Shown: piece by piece, positions 23,316 to 32,771 of the stretch
Numbering within the stretch: the first letter of the stretch is position 1
Layout: every line of letters starts with the position of its first letter
Origin: an uncultured Sutterella sp.
GTDB lineage: Bacteria; Pseudomonadota; Gammaproteobacteria; Burkholderiales; Burkholderiaceae_F
Reading direction: 5' to 3'
NCBI GenBank assembly: GCA_934255515.1
Contig: CAKQON010000007.1
Span: forward strand, 1-51,556
Length of the DNA stretch: 51,556 nt
Program-made: the position numbers and the translations under genes
The notes under the pieces: generated by a model
Database searches by the model: none
Told to the model about the DNA's origin: nothing
The model's input: only the letters and a program-made list of their open reading frames with translations

Positions 23316-24671
23316 TCAGCCCCCGAGCCTTCCGACATCGTTCACCGTAACGTAGACGGCAAGCAGTATCAGAAGCGCCATGCTGACGGCGCCCAGCTTT
23401 TCCCGGACGCCCCGCGGAATATCCCGCCCCATGACGGCCTCGACGCCGAGGATCACGAGCTGTCCGCCGTCCAATGCCGGAATCGGAATCAGATTCATGA
23501 AGCCGATCGCAATCGAAATGAGGGCGAGGAACTCAAGGAAGGCCGAGAGCCCCGCAGTCAGGGCGCTCCCAGCCATGCCGGCTATGCCGACGGGGCCCGA
23601 GAGGTTTTCAGTACTCAGTTCGCCCTTCGCCATATCACCCACGGCTTCCGCCTGGAAGCGCGTGAGGCCGATCACCTTGTCGACCGCGATCGAAAGGGAT
23701 TCAATCGGGCCGCGTCGAACCGTCACGCGCTCGACGCCCTCAGCAAAGCGCAGATCCGCTTTCCCGGACACGGCGCCCGTCTTCTGATCCGTCTCGGCCC
23801 GCGGCGTCATCGTGAGACGGCGCACGGGCGCATCCTCGGAAGCGAGGCTCTGCACCTCGAGCTCAAGGGGGTTGCCGGCATGCGAGCGGATCATCGAGGC
23901 GAAGGTCTGGAAGTCCGAAGGTTCGCCGTTGATCCGGAGAATCATGTCGCCGGCCTCGAGTCCCGCAGAAGCGGCCGGGCCTCCTTTAATAGCGTCGACC
24001 ACCAGAACGCCCTTGCCCGCGAGCATGAAGCCGAGCTTCGGCAGGATGAGGCCCTTCGTCTTCGTGGCGTCTTCGAGCGTCACGCCCGTGAGGTCGAAGT
24101 GCCGCACGAAGGGTTCTCCGTTTCGCTCGAATTCAATCCGGACATCCGGCCGCCCCGTCTGCTCGAGGAGCGTCGCATTGAAGTCCGTGAGGCCCGAAAC
24201 AGGGCGGCCCGCCACCGCAGTAACGCGGTCCATGCGCTCGATTCCCTGCGCTGCCGCCTGAGAGTTGGGCGCAGCAGTCACATAGGGCGCAATGTCGGAG
24301 ACGCCGATCGCGCCTGAAGCCGTGAAGAGCGCCACGGCGAGAACGAAATTCATGAGGGGGCCGGCCGCGATCACGATGGCGCGGCGCCAGCGGGGCCCCG
24401 TTTCAAAGAGCATTCCCTTGACGGGCGTGCCGTCCTCGCGCTTTTCTTCCTCAAAGGCGACGTAGCCGCCGATCGGAAGGAGCGAAATCGCAAATTCCGT
24501 GTCCCAGGCGTTCTTTCGCCAGACAACCTTTCCCATGCCGATGGAAAAGCGCCTCACGGCAAACCCGAGCCACTTGGCGGCAAGGTAGTGGCCGCCCTCG
24601 TGAATAAGCACAACGACGCCGATCGTGAGAAGAAAGCCCACGACGGAGAGGAGCACTGACAACGATCCCAT
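23316..24671 (-). CDS. rseP: RIP metalloprotease RseP
   Basis: A 451-residue intramembrane zinc protease. The HExxH site HEGGH (24-28) is in the first membrane helix, and the third ligand motif PIPALDGG is near residue 397 in a C-terminal helix. A periplasmic PDZ region (about 115-300, with SAGLEAGDMILRINGEP) lies between. RseP cleaves the anti-sigma factor RseA after DegS and clears signal-peptide remnants, linking outer-membrane stress to sigma-E. It lies 14 bases after dxr and before bamA on the same strand. AAAGGAAAT precedes the ATG. Confidence 0.95.
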   Translation of the reverse strand: MGSLSVLLSVVGFLLTIGVVVLIHEGGHYLAAKWLGFAVRRFSIGMGKVVWRKNAWDTEFAISLLPIGGYVAFEEEKREDGTPVKGMLFETGPRWRRAIVIAAGPLMNFVLAVALFTASGAIGVSDIAPYVTAAPNSQAAAQGIERMDRVTAVAGRPVSGLTDFNATLLEQTGRPDVRIEFERNGEPFVRHFDLTGVTLEDATKTKGLILPKLGFMLAGKGVLVVDAIKGGPAASAGLEAGDMILRINGEPSDFQTFASMIRSHAGNPLELEVQSLASEDAPVRRLTMTPRAETDQKTGAVSGKADLRFAEGVERVTVRRGPIESLSIAVDKVIGLTRFQAEAVGDMAKGELSTENLSGPVGIAGMAGSALTAGLSAFLEFLALISIAIGFMNLIPIPALDGGQLVILGVEAVMGRDIPRGVREKLGAVSMALLILLAVYVTVNDVGRLGG

Positions 24672-24685
24672 GCTTCAAATTTCCT

Positions 24686-25852
24686 TTAGCGGCGCTCGGC
24701 CATGAATTCCGCCGTGCGGCGTCGGGCTTCGGCGTCGACCTCAAGGATCTCTTCTGCCGAAGTCGGAGCTGAGGCTTCGAACGATTGCGTCATCGTCGTC
24801 ACCACATCGAAAATGCCCGTGAAGGAAAGCTTCCGATCGAGGAAAGCGGCTACCGCCACTTCGTTCGCGGCATTCATCACGATCGAGGCAATGCCGCCTT
24901 GTCTCAGCGACTCGCGCGCGAGCCCGAGGAGCGGGAAGGTTTCCGTATCCGGGGCTTCAAAGGTGAGTTTCCCGAGCTTTGCGAGATTAAGCCGTTCCGT
25001 CCCGCTCGCGATCCTTTCGGGCCAGCTCATGGCGACCGCGATCGGGGTCTTCATGTCGGGCGTGCCGAGTTCGGCCATCACCGCGCCGTCCGCAAACTCC
25101 ACCATCGAATGAATGATCGATTCGGGGTGGACGAGCACGTCGATCCGGTCTTCGGGGAAGCCGAAGAGCCACGAGGCCTCAATAATCTCAAGCCCCTTAT
25201 TCATGAGGGTGGCGCTGTCGACGCTGATCTTCCGGCCCATGCTCCAGCGCGGGTGCTTCACGGCCATTTCAGGCGTGATGCCCGAGAGGTCGCGCCGCCC
25301 GCGGAAGGGGCCGCCCGAGGCGGTAAGGATGATCCTCGCATCCTTCTTCATCTTTTCGTCGGCGGCGGCAAGGCACTGAAAGACCGCACTGTGTTCGCTG
25401 TCGACAGGAAGAAGCTCGGCGCCGTTTTCCGCAATCGTCTTCATGAGAAGCGCGCCGCCGCAGACCACGCTCTCCTTATTCGCGAGCATGAGGCGCTTTC
25501 CGGCCTTGGCCGCAGCAAAGGTGGGCGCAACGCCCGCCGCCCCCACGATGGCCTGCAGCACCGCATCGGCTTCCGGGTCCTCTGCGAGCGCGCGGACGGC
25601 TGCCGCGCCGGCATGCGCTTCGACGTCATTCAAACCGGCATCGAAAAGCGCCTTCTGAAGGTCACTGAATTTCGATTCATCCGCAATGACGACGTGCTTC
25701 GGATGAACGTTTCTTGCAATTTCAACGAGTTCCGCAACGCGGCTGCCGCCCGCGATGGAATGGATGCGGTAGCGGTCGGGGTGAAGGGCCGCCACGGCCA
25801 GCGCCGAGCGTCCGATGCTGCCCGTTGCACCCAAAAGTGCGATGTTCTGCAT
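24686..25852 (-). CDS. dxr: 1-deoxy-D-xylulose 5-phosphate reductoisomerase
   Basis: A 388-residue cytoplasmic enzyme of the MEP isoprenoid pathway, converting DXP to MEP with NADPH. The NADPH site GATGSIG is at 8-14. The catalytic region holds LPVDSEHSA, TASGGPFRG and the metal/substrate segment VDSATLMNKGLEIIEASWLF, followed by HPESIIHSMVEF. Length and order match E. coli Dxr. It is followed by rseP and preceded by the unrelated metallophosphoesterase gene. In this lineage the order is uppS-cdsA-...-dxr-rseP. Confidence 0.95.
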   Translation of the reverse strand: MQNIALLGATGSIGRSALAVAALHPDRYRIHSIAGGSRVAELVEIARNVHPKHVVIADESKFSDLQKALFDAGLNDVEAHAGAAAVRALAEDPEADAVLQAIVGAAGVAPTFAAAKAGKRLMLANKESVVCGGALLMKTIAENGAELLPVDSEHSAVFQCLAAADEKMKKDARIILTASGGPFRGRRDLSGITPEMAVKHPRWSMGRKISVDSATLMNKGLEIIEASWLFGFPEDRIDVLVHPESIIHSMVEFADGAVMAELGTPDMKTPIAVAMSWPERIASGTERLNLAKLGKLTFEAPDTETFPLLGLARESLRQGGIASIVMNAANEVAVAAFLDRKLSFTGIFDVVTTMTQSFEASAPTSAEEILEVDAEARRRTAEFMAERR

Positions 25853-25893
25853 GTCTTTATTCCGTTTTTTTGGTTTTATTCTTTTCTAATCCG

Positions 25894-27060
25894 TCAGACT
25901 CTTCGCTCAAGCCGGATCACAGCAATTTCCGAGGGCGCGCCCACGCGGATCGGGAAGCCGTTCCAGAGGCCCGAGCCCGGATGCACGTAGAGGAGCGCCC
26001 CTTCGGGACTCCGGTAGAACCCGCGCACGTAAGTGCCGTTCATGATGGCGACCGCCCGGTCCATGCCGATGATCTGGCCGCCATGCGTGTGGCCCGAGAG
26101 CTGAAGCGCAAATTCGGCGTTCGCGCGGTAGCGCGGGAACATCTTAGGCTGATGCGCCATCAGAATGCGGGGAACCGCCCTGGGGTCGGGTGCGTCGGCA
26201 AAGGTCTTCCGGACATCAGGGAGCTCCCTGCCGAAGCGCTCGGCCATCGGATCGCAGACGCCGCCGAGGCAGAGTCTCGCGGGTTTGCCGTCATTCCCCT
26301 CAACTTCAAGCACGGCATGTTCGTTTCTCAGAACGCGGACCCCAAGTTCGGCGAACTTCTTCTCCCACCTTGGGTAGTCGCCGTAGTGCTCGTGGTTGCC
26401 GTCGCACCCCCAGACGCCGTAGCGGGCCCTGAATTTTGCAAAGGGTGCAATGTCCTTTTCGCGCCGCTCGACCGCACCGTCGACGAAGTCGCCCGTGATG
26501 AGAATGAGTTTGGGGTTGAGCGCATTGACGCGCTCAACGAGCGCTTCCGAATGAGGTTCCGTCAGAAGAGCCGAGCAGTGGGTGTCGGAGAGCTGAACGA
26601 ATTCGAAGCCCTCGAGCTCTGGCGGAAGATCAGGAATTTTTGCCGTGTGCCAGCGCACTTCCGGCACTTCAATGCCCTTTTTGATGCCGAAAGCTGCGAG
26701 CCCGACGCTCAGGGCGCCGAGGCCGATCGCCGCGCGCTTATCCTGCTGCACGGCCTGGTGGAGCTTTTCGCCTGAGCGCCCCGCGAGGACGGAAAAGAAG
26801 ATGACGACTTCCCTCAGGAGCGTAAAGACCGTGAGGAAAAGGAGCACCGCCTCGCCGAAATTCCCCGCGATCAGCACCGCTTTCGGGAGTTCAGGCGAAA
26901 GAAGGCCGCCGAAGAAGAGCGTGGTGACGGTGGAAAAAAGCGAAATTGCGACGATGACGAGCGCAAGCGCCCATTTTGCGCCTCGGGCCATTCTGAGCGG
27001 GAGCACGAAGCGCCAGAGCACCCAGAGGGCCATGATCAGATGAAAGACGGCAAAACGCAT
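25894..27060 (-). CDS. Membrane-anchored metallophosphoesterase (YaeI/YkuE-like)
   Basis: A 388-residue protein. Three to four membrane helices (1 to about 130) carry a C-terminal calcineurin-like phosphoesterase domain. The metal motifs appear in order: QLSDTHC, ILITGDFVDG, GCDGNHEHY, LMAHQPKMF and LSGHTHGGQI. Relatives with this layout hydrolyse lipid-linked or nucleotide phosphates (YaeI/YkuE, LpxH-like); here the catalytic domain should face the cytoplasm or the periplasm depending on helix count. It sits between yigZ and dxr on the cluster's strand, a position not seen in E. coli, and could act on a phospholipid or isoprenoid phosphate. That idea is only contextual. Confidence 0.85.
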   Translation of the reverse strand: MRFAVFHLIMALWVLWRFVLPLRMARGAKWALALVIVAISLFSTVTTLFFGGLLSPELPKAVLIAGNFGEAVLLFLTVFTLLREVVIFFSVLAGRSGEKLHQAVQQDKRAAIGLGALSVGLAAFGIKKGIEVPEVRWHTAKIPDLPPELEGFEFVQLSDTHCSALLTEPHSEALVERVNALNPKLILITGDFVDGAVERREKDIAPFAKFRARYGVWGCDGNHEHYGDYPRWEKKFAELGVRVLRNEHAVLEVEGNDGKPARLCLGGVCDPMAERFGRELPDVRKTFADAPDPRAVPRILMAHQPKMFPRYRANAEFALQLSGHTHGGQIIGMDRAVAIMNGTYVRGFYRSPEGALLYVHPGSGLWNGFPIRVGAPSEIAVIRLERRV

Positions 27061-27233
27061 GTTTCAGTAGAAGCGGGACGAATGAGGGAGAAAGGCGGAA
27101 TAAGGGATTCTCCCGCCTTGTCTGGAACTGCGCCCCAAGATTAACGGGAAAGCGGGGAAGCGAAGCGGAATGAGGAGCGCCCGGGAGGAGACTTTTGTAT
27201 CGTTTTCTTTCGGGCTTCTGCCGATTCCTCGCG

Positions 27234-27872
27234 CTAAACCGCTTCCTCTTCCTGACGGTCCACCAGCGCTTCGCCCATGGTGATGCGGGCGAGTTCGCTT
27301 TCAAGCTTCCCGGCATTTGCCTCCGGAACAAGAAGCTCGTAGGAGGCATCGAACCGATAGTCTGATGAAACGATGACGACGCGGAGCTCCCGCACAAGGT
27401 TCTGGAAGGTCCCGTCAAAGGCCGGATCCATCGAGACCACGTAGCGTACGAGCACCTCGCGCTCGCGCGTGGGGACGGTTTCGAGCCCGAGCTTCGCGGT
27501 TCCCTGATAGGCCCGGACGAGCCCGCCGGTGCCTAAGAGTATCCCGCCGAAATAGCGGGTGACGACAACAACGACTTCGCCGATGCCGCTGTGGAGCACT
27601 GCCGTCAGCATCGGGCGGCCGGCCGTGCCCTTGGGCTCCCCGTCGTCGCTCGCGCCCACCTGTGCGGTCGACCCGGGCGCTCCTGCATTGAACGCCCAGC
27701 AGTTGTGCGTCGCCTGCGCGTGCTCCGTACGGATTTGCTCAATGAAGGCGTGCGCGGCTTCGGGCGAAGCCGCACGCGCGACGCTCACGATAAAGCGCGA
27801 GCGCCGGATGGTGTCCTCGGTTCGATGAAAGCTTCCCGGAGGAAGATCAGGAACGGGGTAGAGCTCTGTCAT
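27234..27872 (-). CDS. yigZ: YigZ/IMPACT-family protein
   Basis: A 212-residue soluble protein of the UPF0029/IMPACT family. The N-terminal Impact domain (about 15-125) contains SRFIVSVARA, THNCWAF, DDGEPKGTAGRPML and VVVVTRYFGGILLGTGGLVRAY, all conserved in YigZ. A C-terminal ferredoxin-like domain (about 140-205) follows. Eukaryotic IMPACT regulates GCN2; the bacterial role is unclear. It starts 9 bases after the cdsA stop, so the two are almost certainly one transcript. Confidence 0.9.
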   Translation of the reverse strand: MTELYPVPDLPPGSFHRTEDTIRRSRFIVSVARAASPEAAHAFIEQIRTEHAQATHNCWAFNAGAPGSTAQVGASDDGEPKGTAGRPMLTAVLHSGIGEVVVVVTRYFGGILLGTGGLVRAYQGTAKLGLETVPTREREVLVRYVVSMDPAFDGTFQNLVRELRVVIVSSDYRFDASYELLVPEANAGKLESELARITMGEALVDRQEEEAV

Positions 27873-27881
27873 GCCTGAAGG

Positions 27882-28724
27882 TCAGAAGAGAAGCACGGCA
27901 AGCATCATCCAGGTCGCCGCCGGGATCACCGGCATGGAGCTGTCCATGCGGTCGAAGAACCCGCCGTGACCGGGCAGAAGATTGGACGAATCCTTGATCC
28001 CCGCGAGGCGCTTCAGCATCGACTCAAAGAGGTCGCCCGCGATCGAGAGCGCAATCAGGATCGCAAGGATCACGACGCCCCAGCCGAAGCCCGCGCGTTC
28101 GAAGATGAAGTTCGTGAAGACCACCTTCTGGTCGCAGAACCAGTAGCAGAGGAGGAAGAAGACGATGACGATCACGTAGGCGCCGATCACGCCTTCCCAG
28201 GTCTTCTTGGGCGAAATCGCCGGGCAGAGCTTGTGCTTGCCCCAGGCTCGGCCGCAGAAGTAGGCGCAGATGTCCGCGCCCCAGATGATGAGCATCACCG
28301 AGAGAACCAGCACCCAGGTGCCCTGTTCGTTGAGCCAGAGGAAGGAAAGATAAGCCGCCGGAACAAAGACCACTGCCGAGAGGAGGCACTGGAAGACGTT
28401 CACCCTGAAGCCGCTCTCGCGATGGAAGAGCTCAAGGAAGAAGATCACGAACCAGGCGATCATCACGACGCCGTTCACGATGAAGAGGAACCAGTCCATC
28501 TTCGGAAGCGCCCCTGCCCAGTAGAGCGAAAACTGCGTGATCATCTCAATCGAGGCAATCAGTGCGGCCGGAACGGGCCCGAGGTTGCCGATTCTCAGCC
28601 ACTCGTAAAGCGCGAGGCCGAAGGCAATCGCCATCACTCCGGCAAACCAGAGGGGTCCTGCCCAGATGGCGAGAAGCAGGATGAGAAAGAGCACGGACGC
28701 AGTGGCAATGCGAAGCGACAGCAT
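27882..28724 (-). CDS. cdsA: Phosphatidate cytidylyltransferase
   Basis: A 280-residue inner-membrane enzyme with about eight helices that makes CDP-diacylglycerol from CTP and phosphatidic acid. The C-terminal signature runs from SIAGDLFESMLKRLAGIKDSS to LLPGHGGFFDRMDS, the CdsA pattern with its metal-binding Asp residues. The segment WGADICAYFCGRAWGKHKL and SPKKTWEGVIGA are also diagnostic. It heads the cdsA-yigZ pair. In most relatives it directly follows uppS, but here about 3.1 kb of porin and peptidase sequence separates them. The leader TCCCCTCCAAG has no Shine-Dalgarno sequence. Confidence 0.93.
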   Translation of the reverse strand: MLSLRIATASVLFLILLLAIWAGPLWFAGVMAIAFGLALYEWLRIGNLGPVPAALIASIEMITQFSLYWAGALPKMDWFLFIVNGVVMIAWFVIFFLELFHRESGFRVNVFQCLLSAVVFVPAAYLSFLWLNEQGTWVLVLSVMLIIWGADICAYFCGRAWGKHKLCPAISPKKTWEGVIGAYVIVIVFFLLCYWFCDQKVVFTNFIFERAGFGWGVVILAILIALSIAGDLFESMLKRLAGIKDSSNLLPGHGGFFDRMDSSMPVIPAATWMMLAVLLF

Positions 28725-28816
28725 CTTGGAGGGGACCTTTGTTGAGGGGAAAAAGCGCCTTCCTAAGGGCGATATGGTGGGATTCTAATGAATCCTCGCA
28801 AGGTGCTCGCTTAAGA

Positions 28817-28850
28817 CTCCCGGAAAAAAGGATCCCCGGCCTTCCGGGAG
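28817..28850 (-). repeat. Inverted repeat upstream of cdsA
   Basis: CTCCCGGA at 28817-28824 and TCCGGGAG at 28843-28850 form an 8-bp stem between the broken M3 gene and cdsA. On the minus strand the T-run lies in the loop, not after the stem, so it is a poor terminator. It may be a remnant or a leader structure of cdsA. Confidence 0.35.
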
Positions 28851-28862
28851 GCGTCCGCATCC

Positions 28863-29459
28863 TCAATCCGTTTGCCATCTTGCCTCGAGACGGGCCTCAC
28901 TGCGGCAGCGCTCGACCGGCTTCAAGACGTCATGGATGACGGCATCCCAGAATTCCCGGCTTTTGAGATCCGCGCCGAGATGCCGCTGGCCGAAGTCTTC
29001 AATGGAGAGGGCGCCGCTCTCGCGGTAGACGTCCCGCATGCTCAGCCCTGAAGCGCTCGCGCCCGTTTTTCTGAACTGCGCCATCAGCGCTTCAGAGAGG
29101 AGAAACCCAAGCGTGTACTGCCAGTCGTAGAAGACGGGATTGCGCCGATAGAAGTGTGGCTTGTAGGCCCAGACATACTTGTCCGCGCCGTCAGTGGTGC
29201 CGCCGAAATAGTGCTCCCAGGATTCGGACGACAGGTCGTTGATGACCTTGAGCGTCAGCGCTCCCTTCGCGCGGCGCTCGAGAATGCCTTTGAGCAGCCG
29301 GTGCCTCGCCGGAATGAGAAGGCAGCAGTTGGTGATGCGCCTCAGAGCATGCCACTCGAGCGCCCATCGGGCCGTCTCACTGCCTTCCCCCTGAGCGGCG
29401 CTCCCGAGATAGGATAGAAGCCCGGTTTCGCAGAAGTTCGCCAAGGCGATTCTTTCCAA
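28863..29459 (-). pseudogene. C-terminal fragment of an M3-family oligoendopeptidase, HExxH missing
   Basis: The frame encodes 198 residues that match only the part of an M3/PepF peptidase downstream of the zinc site. The segments ANFCETGLLSYL, SSESWEHYFGG and ADKYVWAYKPHFYRRNP align with STFNEAVIRRYL, MREAWHEWYGD and ADDYLWAYKLHYYKTDQ of the plus-strand copy next door. The HExxH helix and everything before it are absent. The fragment begins right at the junction with that other copy, head to head. Because the two copies differ a lot (roughly two residues in five shared by eye), they come from different paralogues. A product, if made, cannot be catalytic. Confidence 0.75.
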
Positions 29460-30432
29460 TATCGACCTGATTCGTCAGGCCGTGACGCTCCGCGCGCCCT
29501 ATTTCGGCGGCGGCAAGCTTGAAGTCTTCGACCTGATGGCTCCCGCTCCTCAGAAAGAAGCCGTCCCGCAGGTGATTCCTTATCCGGAAGGCATCGCCAC
29601 GGTGAAGGCTGCGCTTGCCGCCGTTGATCCCTCCATGAGCGCGTTCATCGACCTGATGCTTGAGAAGCACTGGATCGATGCGAAGCCCTCCGACAAGAAG
29701 ATCGGGGGCGCCTTCTATTCGCGCTTCAACGAATTCAAAATGCCCCGCGTCTTCACGTCCTACATGGGGACGATCACGACCGTGCTCCAGCAGGGGCACG
29801 AGCTCGGGCACGCCTTCCATTACTGGCTGATGCGCGACCTCCCGGTCGTTCAGACGGAATTCCCGATGACACTCACGGAAACGGCGAGCACCTTCAACGA
29901 AGCCGTCATCCGCCGTTATCTCCTCGAGCGCGCGGATGAAAAGGAAGCCTTCGGGATGCTCTGGCAGGAGCTGAGGAGCGCCGCCAACTTCCTCATGAAC
30001 ACCATGGTGCGCATGGACTTCGAACTTGCATTCATTGAAGAGCGAAAGAAGGGCGTCGTGAGCGCGAAGCGCGCCGTTGACCTCATGCGCGAAGCCTGGC
30101 ACGAGTGGTACGGAGACTCGACGGTCGGCGCAGACGACTACCTTTGGGCCTACAAGCTTCACTACTACAAGACCGATCAGCTCATCTACAACTATCCCTA
30201 CACGGTGGGATACCTCCTTTCGCAGGGACTTCTCACCGAACTTGACCGCCGCGGCAAGGACTTCATGCCGTTCTACCGCGCAATGCTCCGCGATACCGGC
30301 CGCATGACGGTCGACGAGATCGTGGAGCGCCATTTCGGCTCGAATGCGTCCGACCCGGCCTTCTGGGAAGGCTGCATGAAGGGAGCTCTCGGCGCCATCC
30401 GCTGCTTCGCCTCAATCAACCCCAACCCCTGA
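29431..30432 (+). pseudogene. M3-family oligoendopeptidase missing its N-terminal half
   Basis: Family-like sequence starts at about 29431 (AILSNIDLIRQAVTLRAP, continuing through the GTG at 29482) and runs to the stop at 30432. The zinc site QQGHELGHAFHYW (HExxH) and the third-ligand Glu in ASTFNEA are intact. A full oligoendopeptidase F is about 550-600 residues, so about 250 N-terminal residues that shape the substrate channel are missing. An in-frame TAG at 29410-29412 closes the frame upstream. No good ribosome site precedes the GTG. The porin gene follows 77 bases later. It could give a truncated protein, but the missing half makes normal activity unlikely. Confidence 0.75.
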
Positions 30433-30509
30433 CCTTTGAAACGCTCTGCGGGGCGCTCCGCCAGAAGCACCTCCCGGGCCCTCCATTGACCCAAAAAGGA
30501 GAAAAACTC

Positions 30510-31631
30510 ATGAAACAGACCAGCATTGCGCTCGCACTCGGCGCGGTTCTCGCTGCCGCCGGCGCCGCTCAGGCCGCCGACATTCAGATGTACGGCCGCG
30601 TCGACTCGGGCCTCAGATACACGCACACGAAGGCCACGGGCGATGACAAGCTCGAAATGCGCAACAATCGCTCGACCCCGCGCGTCGGCTTCAACATTGT
30701 TGAGGATCTCGGCAACGGCATGAAGGTGAAGGCGTACCTCGAAAACGGCTTCTATCTTGATACCGGCTCGCTCTATACAGCCGACACGCTCTTCGACCGC
30801 CGCTCGATTCTCGCCATTCAGGGCGCCTGGGGCGAAATCGGCATGGGCCGCATGGGCAACGTTCAGTCGACGGTCTCTCCCTACGCCATGGGCCTCATCA
30901 AGTACGATCCGTTCGGCACCTCCTACGGTCAGGCGTCGATCGGCACCGCCTTTGCCAACACAAGCCGCACCAACAACGCCGTTGCATGGATTTCGCCAAA
31001 ACTCAACGGCTGGAAGGTAGGCGTCACCTATTCGCTCGGCGACAAGTCGGACGAAAAATTAGATGACTCGACCCCCTATGAAGACTTTTTCGACCGCAAC
31101 CACACGTTCTCGGCGGCCACGGACTATACGGGCGACAACCTCTACCTCTCCGTCTCCTACGCCAATATCTCCTACGGCAGCATTGAATCGCCGGATCGCG
31201 ACTCGGACGCCAATCTGTTTGCGGTGGGCGGCTGGTACCGCTTCATTCCGGAAGCCAGGATTTTTGCGGGTGCGCAGTATCAGTCGCACTGGGCTAAGGC
31301 CGCCAACGTGGCGCTGGCAGATGTTGAAGACGGCGCTACAGAGGCAGAAATGGCCGACGGTTTTGACGGCTACTCGCTCCTTCTCGGCGCCGACTATGTC
31401 GTCGGCCAGCACAAGGTGATCGGCGGCCTGCAGTACTTTGACGGCGAACTCTCCAACAAGAGCGACATTGACCACAAGTTCACGGTTCTTGCTGCCGCTT
31501 ATGAATACAAGCTCGCGAAGACAACCTGGCTCTATTTCGCCGCCACGCAGTCCTTCCAGAGCGGTGAAGCAAAGACCTATAAAAACAAGGAAGCCACCGA
31601 GATCATGGCCGGCCTCAATCTGAACTGGTAA
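30510..31631 (+). CDS. General porin (Burkholderiales Gram-negative porin family)
   Basis: A 373-residue outer-membrane protein with a Sec signal (1-22, ending AQAAD). The mature N-terminus is the typical IQMYGRVDSGLRY first strand. A 16-strand barrel is suggested by repeated amphipathic strands such as RVGFNIVEDLGNGMKVKAYLE and by the GRMGNV constriction segment. The acidic loops and the final IMAGLNLNW strand with a terminal Trp fit trimeric porins. It lets small solutes cross the outer membrane. The ATG at 30510 is preferred over 30486 because AAGGAGA lies at 30496-30502 and only this start gives the signal peptide. It sits inside the uppS-cdsA interval, opposite in direction. Confidence 0.92.
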   Translation: MKQTSIALALGAVLAAAGAAQAADIQMYGRVDSGLRYTHTKATGDDKLEMRNNRSTPRVGFNIVEDLGNGMKVKAYLENGFYLDTGSLYTADTLFDRRSILAIQGAWGEIGMGRMGNVQSTVSPYAMGLIKYDPFGTSYGQASIGTAFANTSRTNNAVAWISPKLNGWKVGVTYSLGDKSDEKLDDSTPYEDFFDRNHTFSAATDYTGDNLYLSVSYANISYGSIESPDRDSDANLFAVGGWYRFIPEARIFAGAQYQSHWAKAANVALADVEDGATEAEMADGFDGYSLLLGADYVVGQHKVIGGLQYFDGELSNKSDIDHKFTVLAAAYEYKLAKTTWLYFAATQSFQSGEAKTYKNKEATEIMAGLNLNW

Positions 31632-31816
31632 TTCCCGACATCCCGGCCGATCAGGAATAGCTCGCGCATCGCGCAGGCATTTGTTCTCCAGATGCCCGCG
31701 CATTTACGGGCCTTGCACGGGCTCCTCCAAAGGCCGGGACGGAATCCGGAATCTTTGAATCTGCCCTCGGGCGCGCTTCGTGCATGAAGGCGCCGCCCGG
31801 TCTCCCACGGTATTTC

Positions 31817-31852
31817 GGCGCTCTTTTTCTGGAAGAGCGCCGTTTTTTTTTC
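31817..31852 (+). terminator. Terminator of the porin gene
   Basis: GGCGCTCTT at 31817-31825 pairs with AAGAGCGCC at 31833-31841 and is followed by G and a run of T. It lies 185 bases after the porin stop and just before the convergent uppS stop. The 185 bases between hold no supported gene. Confidence 0.85.
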
Positions 31853-31868
31853 TAGGTTTTTGCGGCTG

Positions 31869-32579
31869 TCAGCCGATTTCGCGCAGCTGCTCGCTCGTCA
31901 TCCCGAAGCGCCGCTCGCGCCCGACATACCAGTTGAGCGCGTCGTCGAGAGCCGCCGCATCGAAATCAGGCCAGAGCGTATCGGTGAAATAGAGCTCAGC
32001 ATAGGCCGCCTGCCAGAGAAGGAAATTCGAAATGCGTCTTTCCCCGCCGGTGCGGATCAAAAGATCCACCTCTCCGTCGTCATGGGCGGAAAGCCGCTTT
32101 TCAATGCCTTCGAGCGTGAGGTCGCCCTCAGCGGCAGCGGCCTGCGCGGCCTGAAGCGCATCCCAGCGGCCGCCGTAATTGGCTGCGATATTGAGATGCA
32201 TGCGGCTCCCCGGCGCAGTGGTTTTCTCGGCGTGGTCGATCGCGCGCTGAAGGTCTTCTGAAAAAGCTCTCCGGTCCCCGATGATGCGGATGCTGACGCC
32301 CGCCTTGAGGAGCGGCTCCTCCCAGCGGGCAAGGGCCGTCGCAAAGATCTTCATAAGGGCGGCCACCTCAGCCGCGGGACGGCGCCAGTTTTCGCTCGAA
32401 AAGGCAAAGACGGTCAGCGCCCGGATGCCGAGGCGGACAGACGCCTCCACCACGCGCTCGAGCGCAAGCACCCCCTGGCGATGCCCTTCCGCACGCGGCA
32501 GAAACCGCGATCTCGCCCAGCGGCCATTGCCGTCCATGATGATCGCAATGTGTCCGGGCAGGTGAGGAAGGTCGGCCAT
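31869..32579 (-). CDS. uppS: Isoprenyl transferase (undecaprenyl diphosphate synthase)
   Basis: A 236-residue cis-prenyltransferase. The catalytic Asp is in IAIIMDGNGRWA (about residue 16). Other signatures are FAFSSENWRRP, LNIAANYGGRWDAL and the C-terminal DLLIRTGGERRISNFLLWQAAYAELYF. It makes the C55 lipid carrier for peptidoglycan and other surface polymers. It should lie between frr and cdsA; here the SNF2 gene starts divergently upstream and the porin ends convergently downstream, so it is transcribed alone. Confidence 0.95.
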   Translation of the reverse strand: MADLPHLPGHIAIIMDGNGRWARSRFLPRAEGHRQGVLALERVVEASVRLGIRALTVFAFSSENWRRPAAEVAALMKIFATALARWEEPLLKAGVSIRIIGDRRAFSEDLQRAIDHAEKTTAPGSRMHLNIAANYGGRWDALQAAQAAAAEGDLTLEGIEKRLSAHDDGEVDLLIRTGGERRISNFLLWQAAYAELYFTDTLWPDFDAAALDDALNWYVGRERRFGMTSEQLREIG

Positions 32580-32771
32580 GATGGGTGCACTGAAAAGATT
32601 GAAGCTGCAGAAAGTCTAGCAAAGGCGCCTCGCCTCGCTTGTGACGGATTGCAAGCGGATCCATGCATTTGCCGTTCCCGCAAAAATGCTTTTCCAAACC
32701 TCATGCCGCGCCTTCCTCGAATAAACTTAAGCGTCTTAGATTTTCAAACCTTTCCCTCGACCTTCCCCAGC

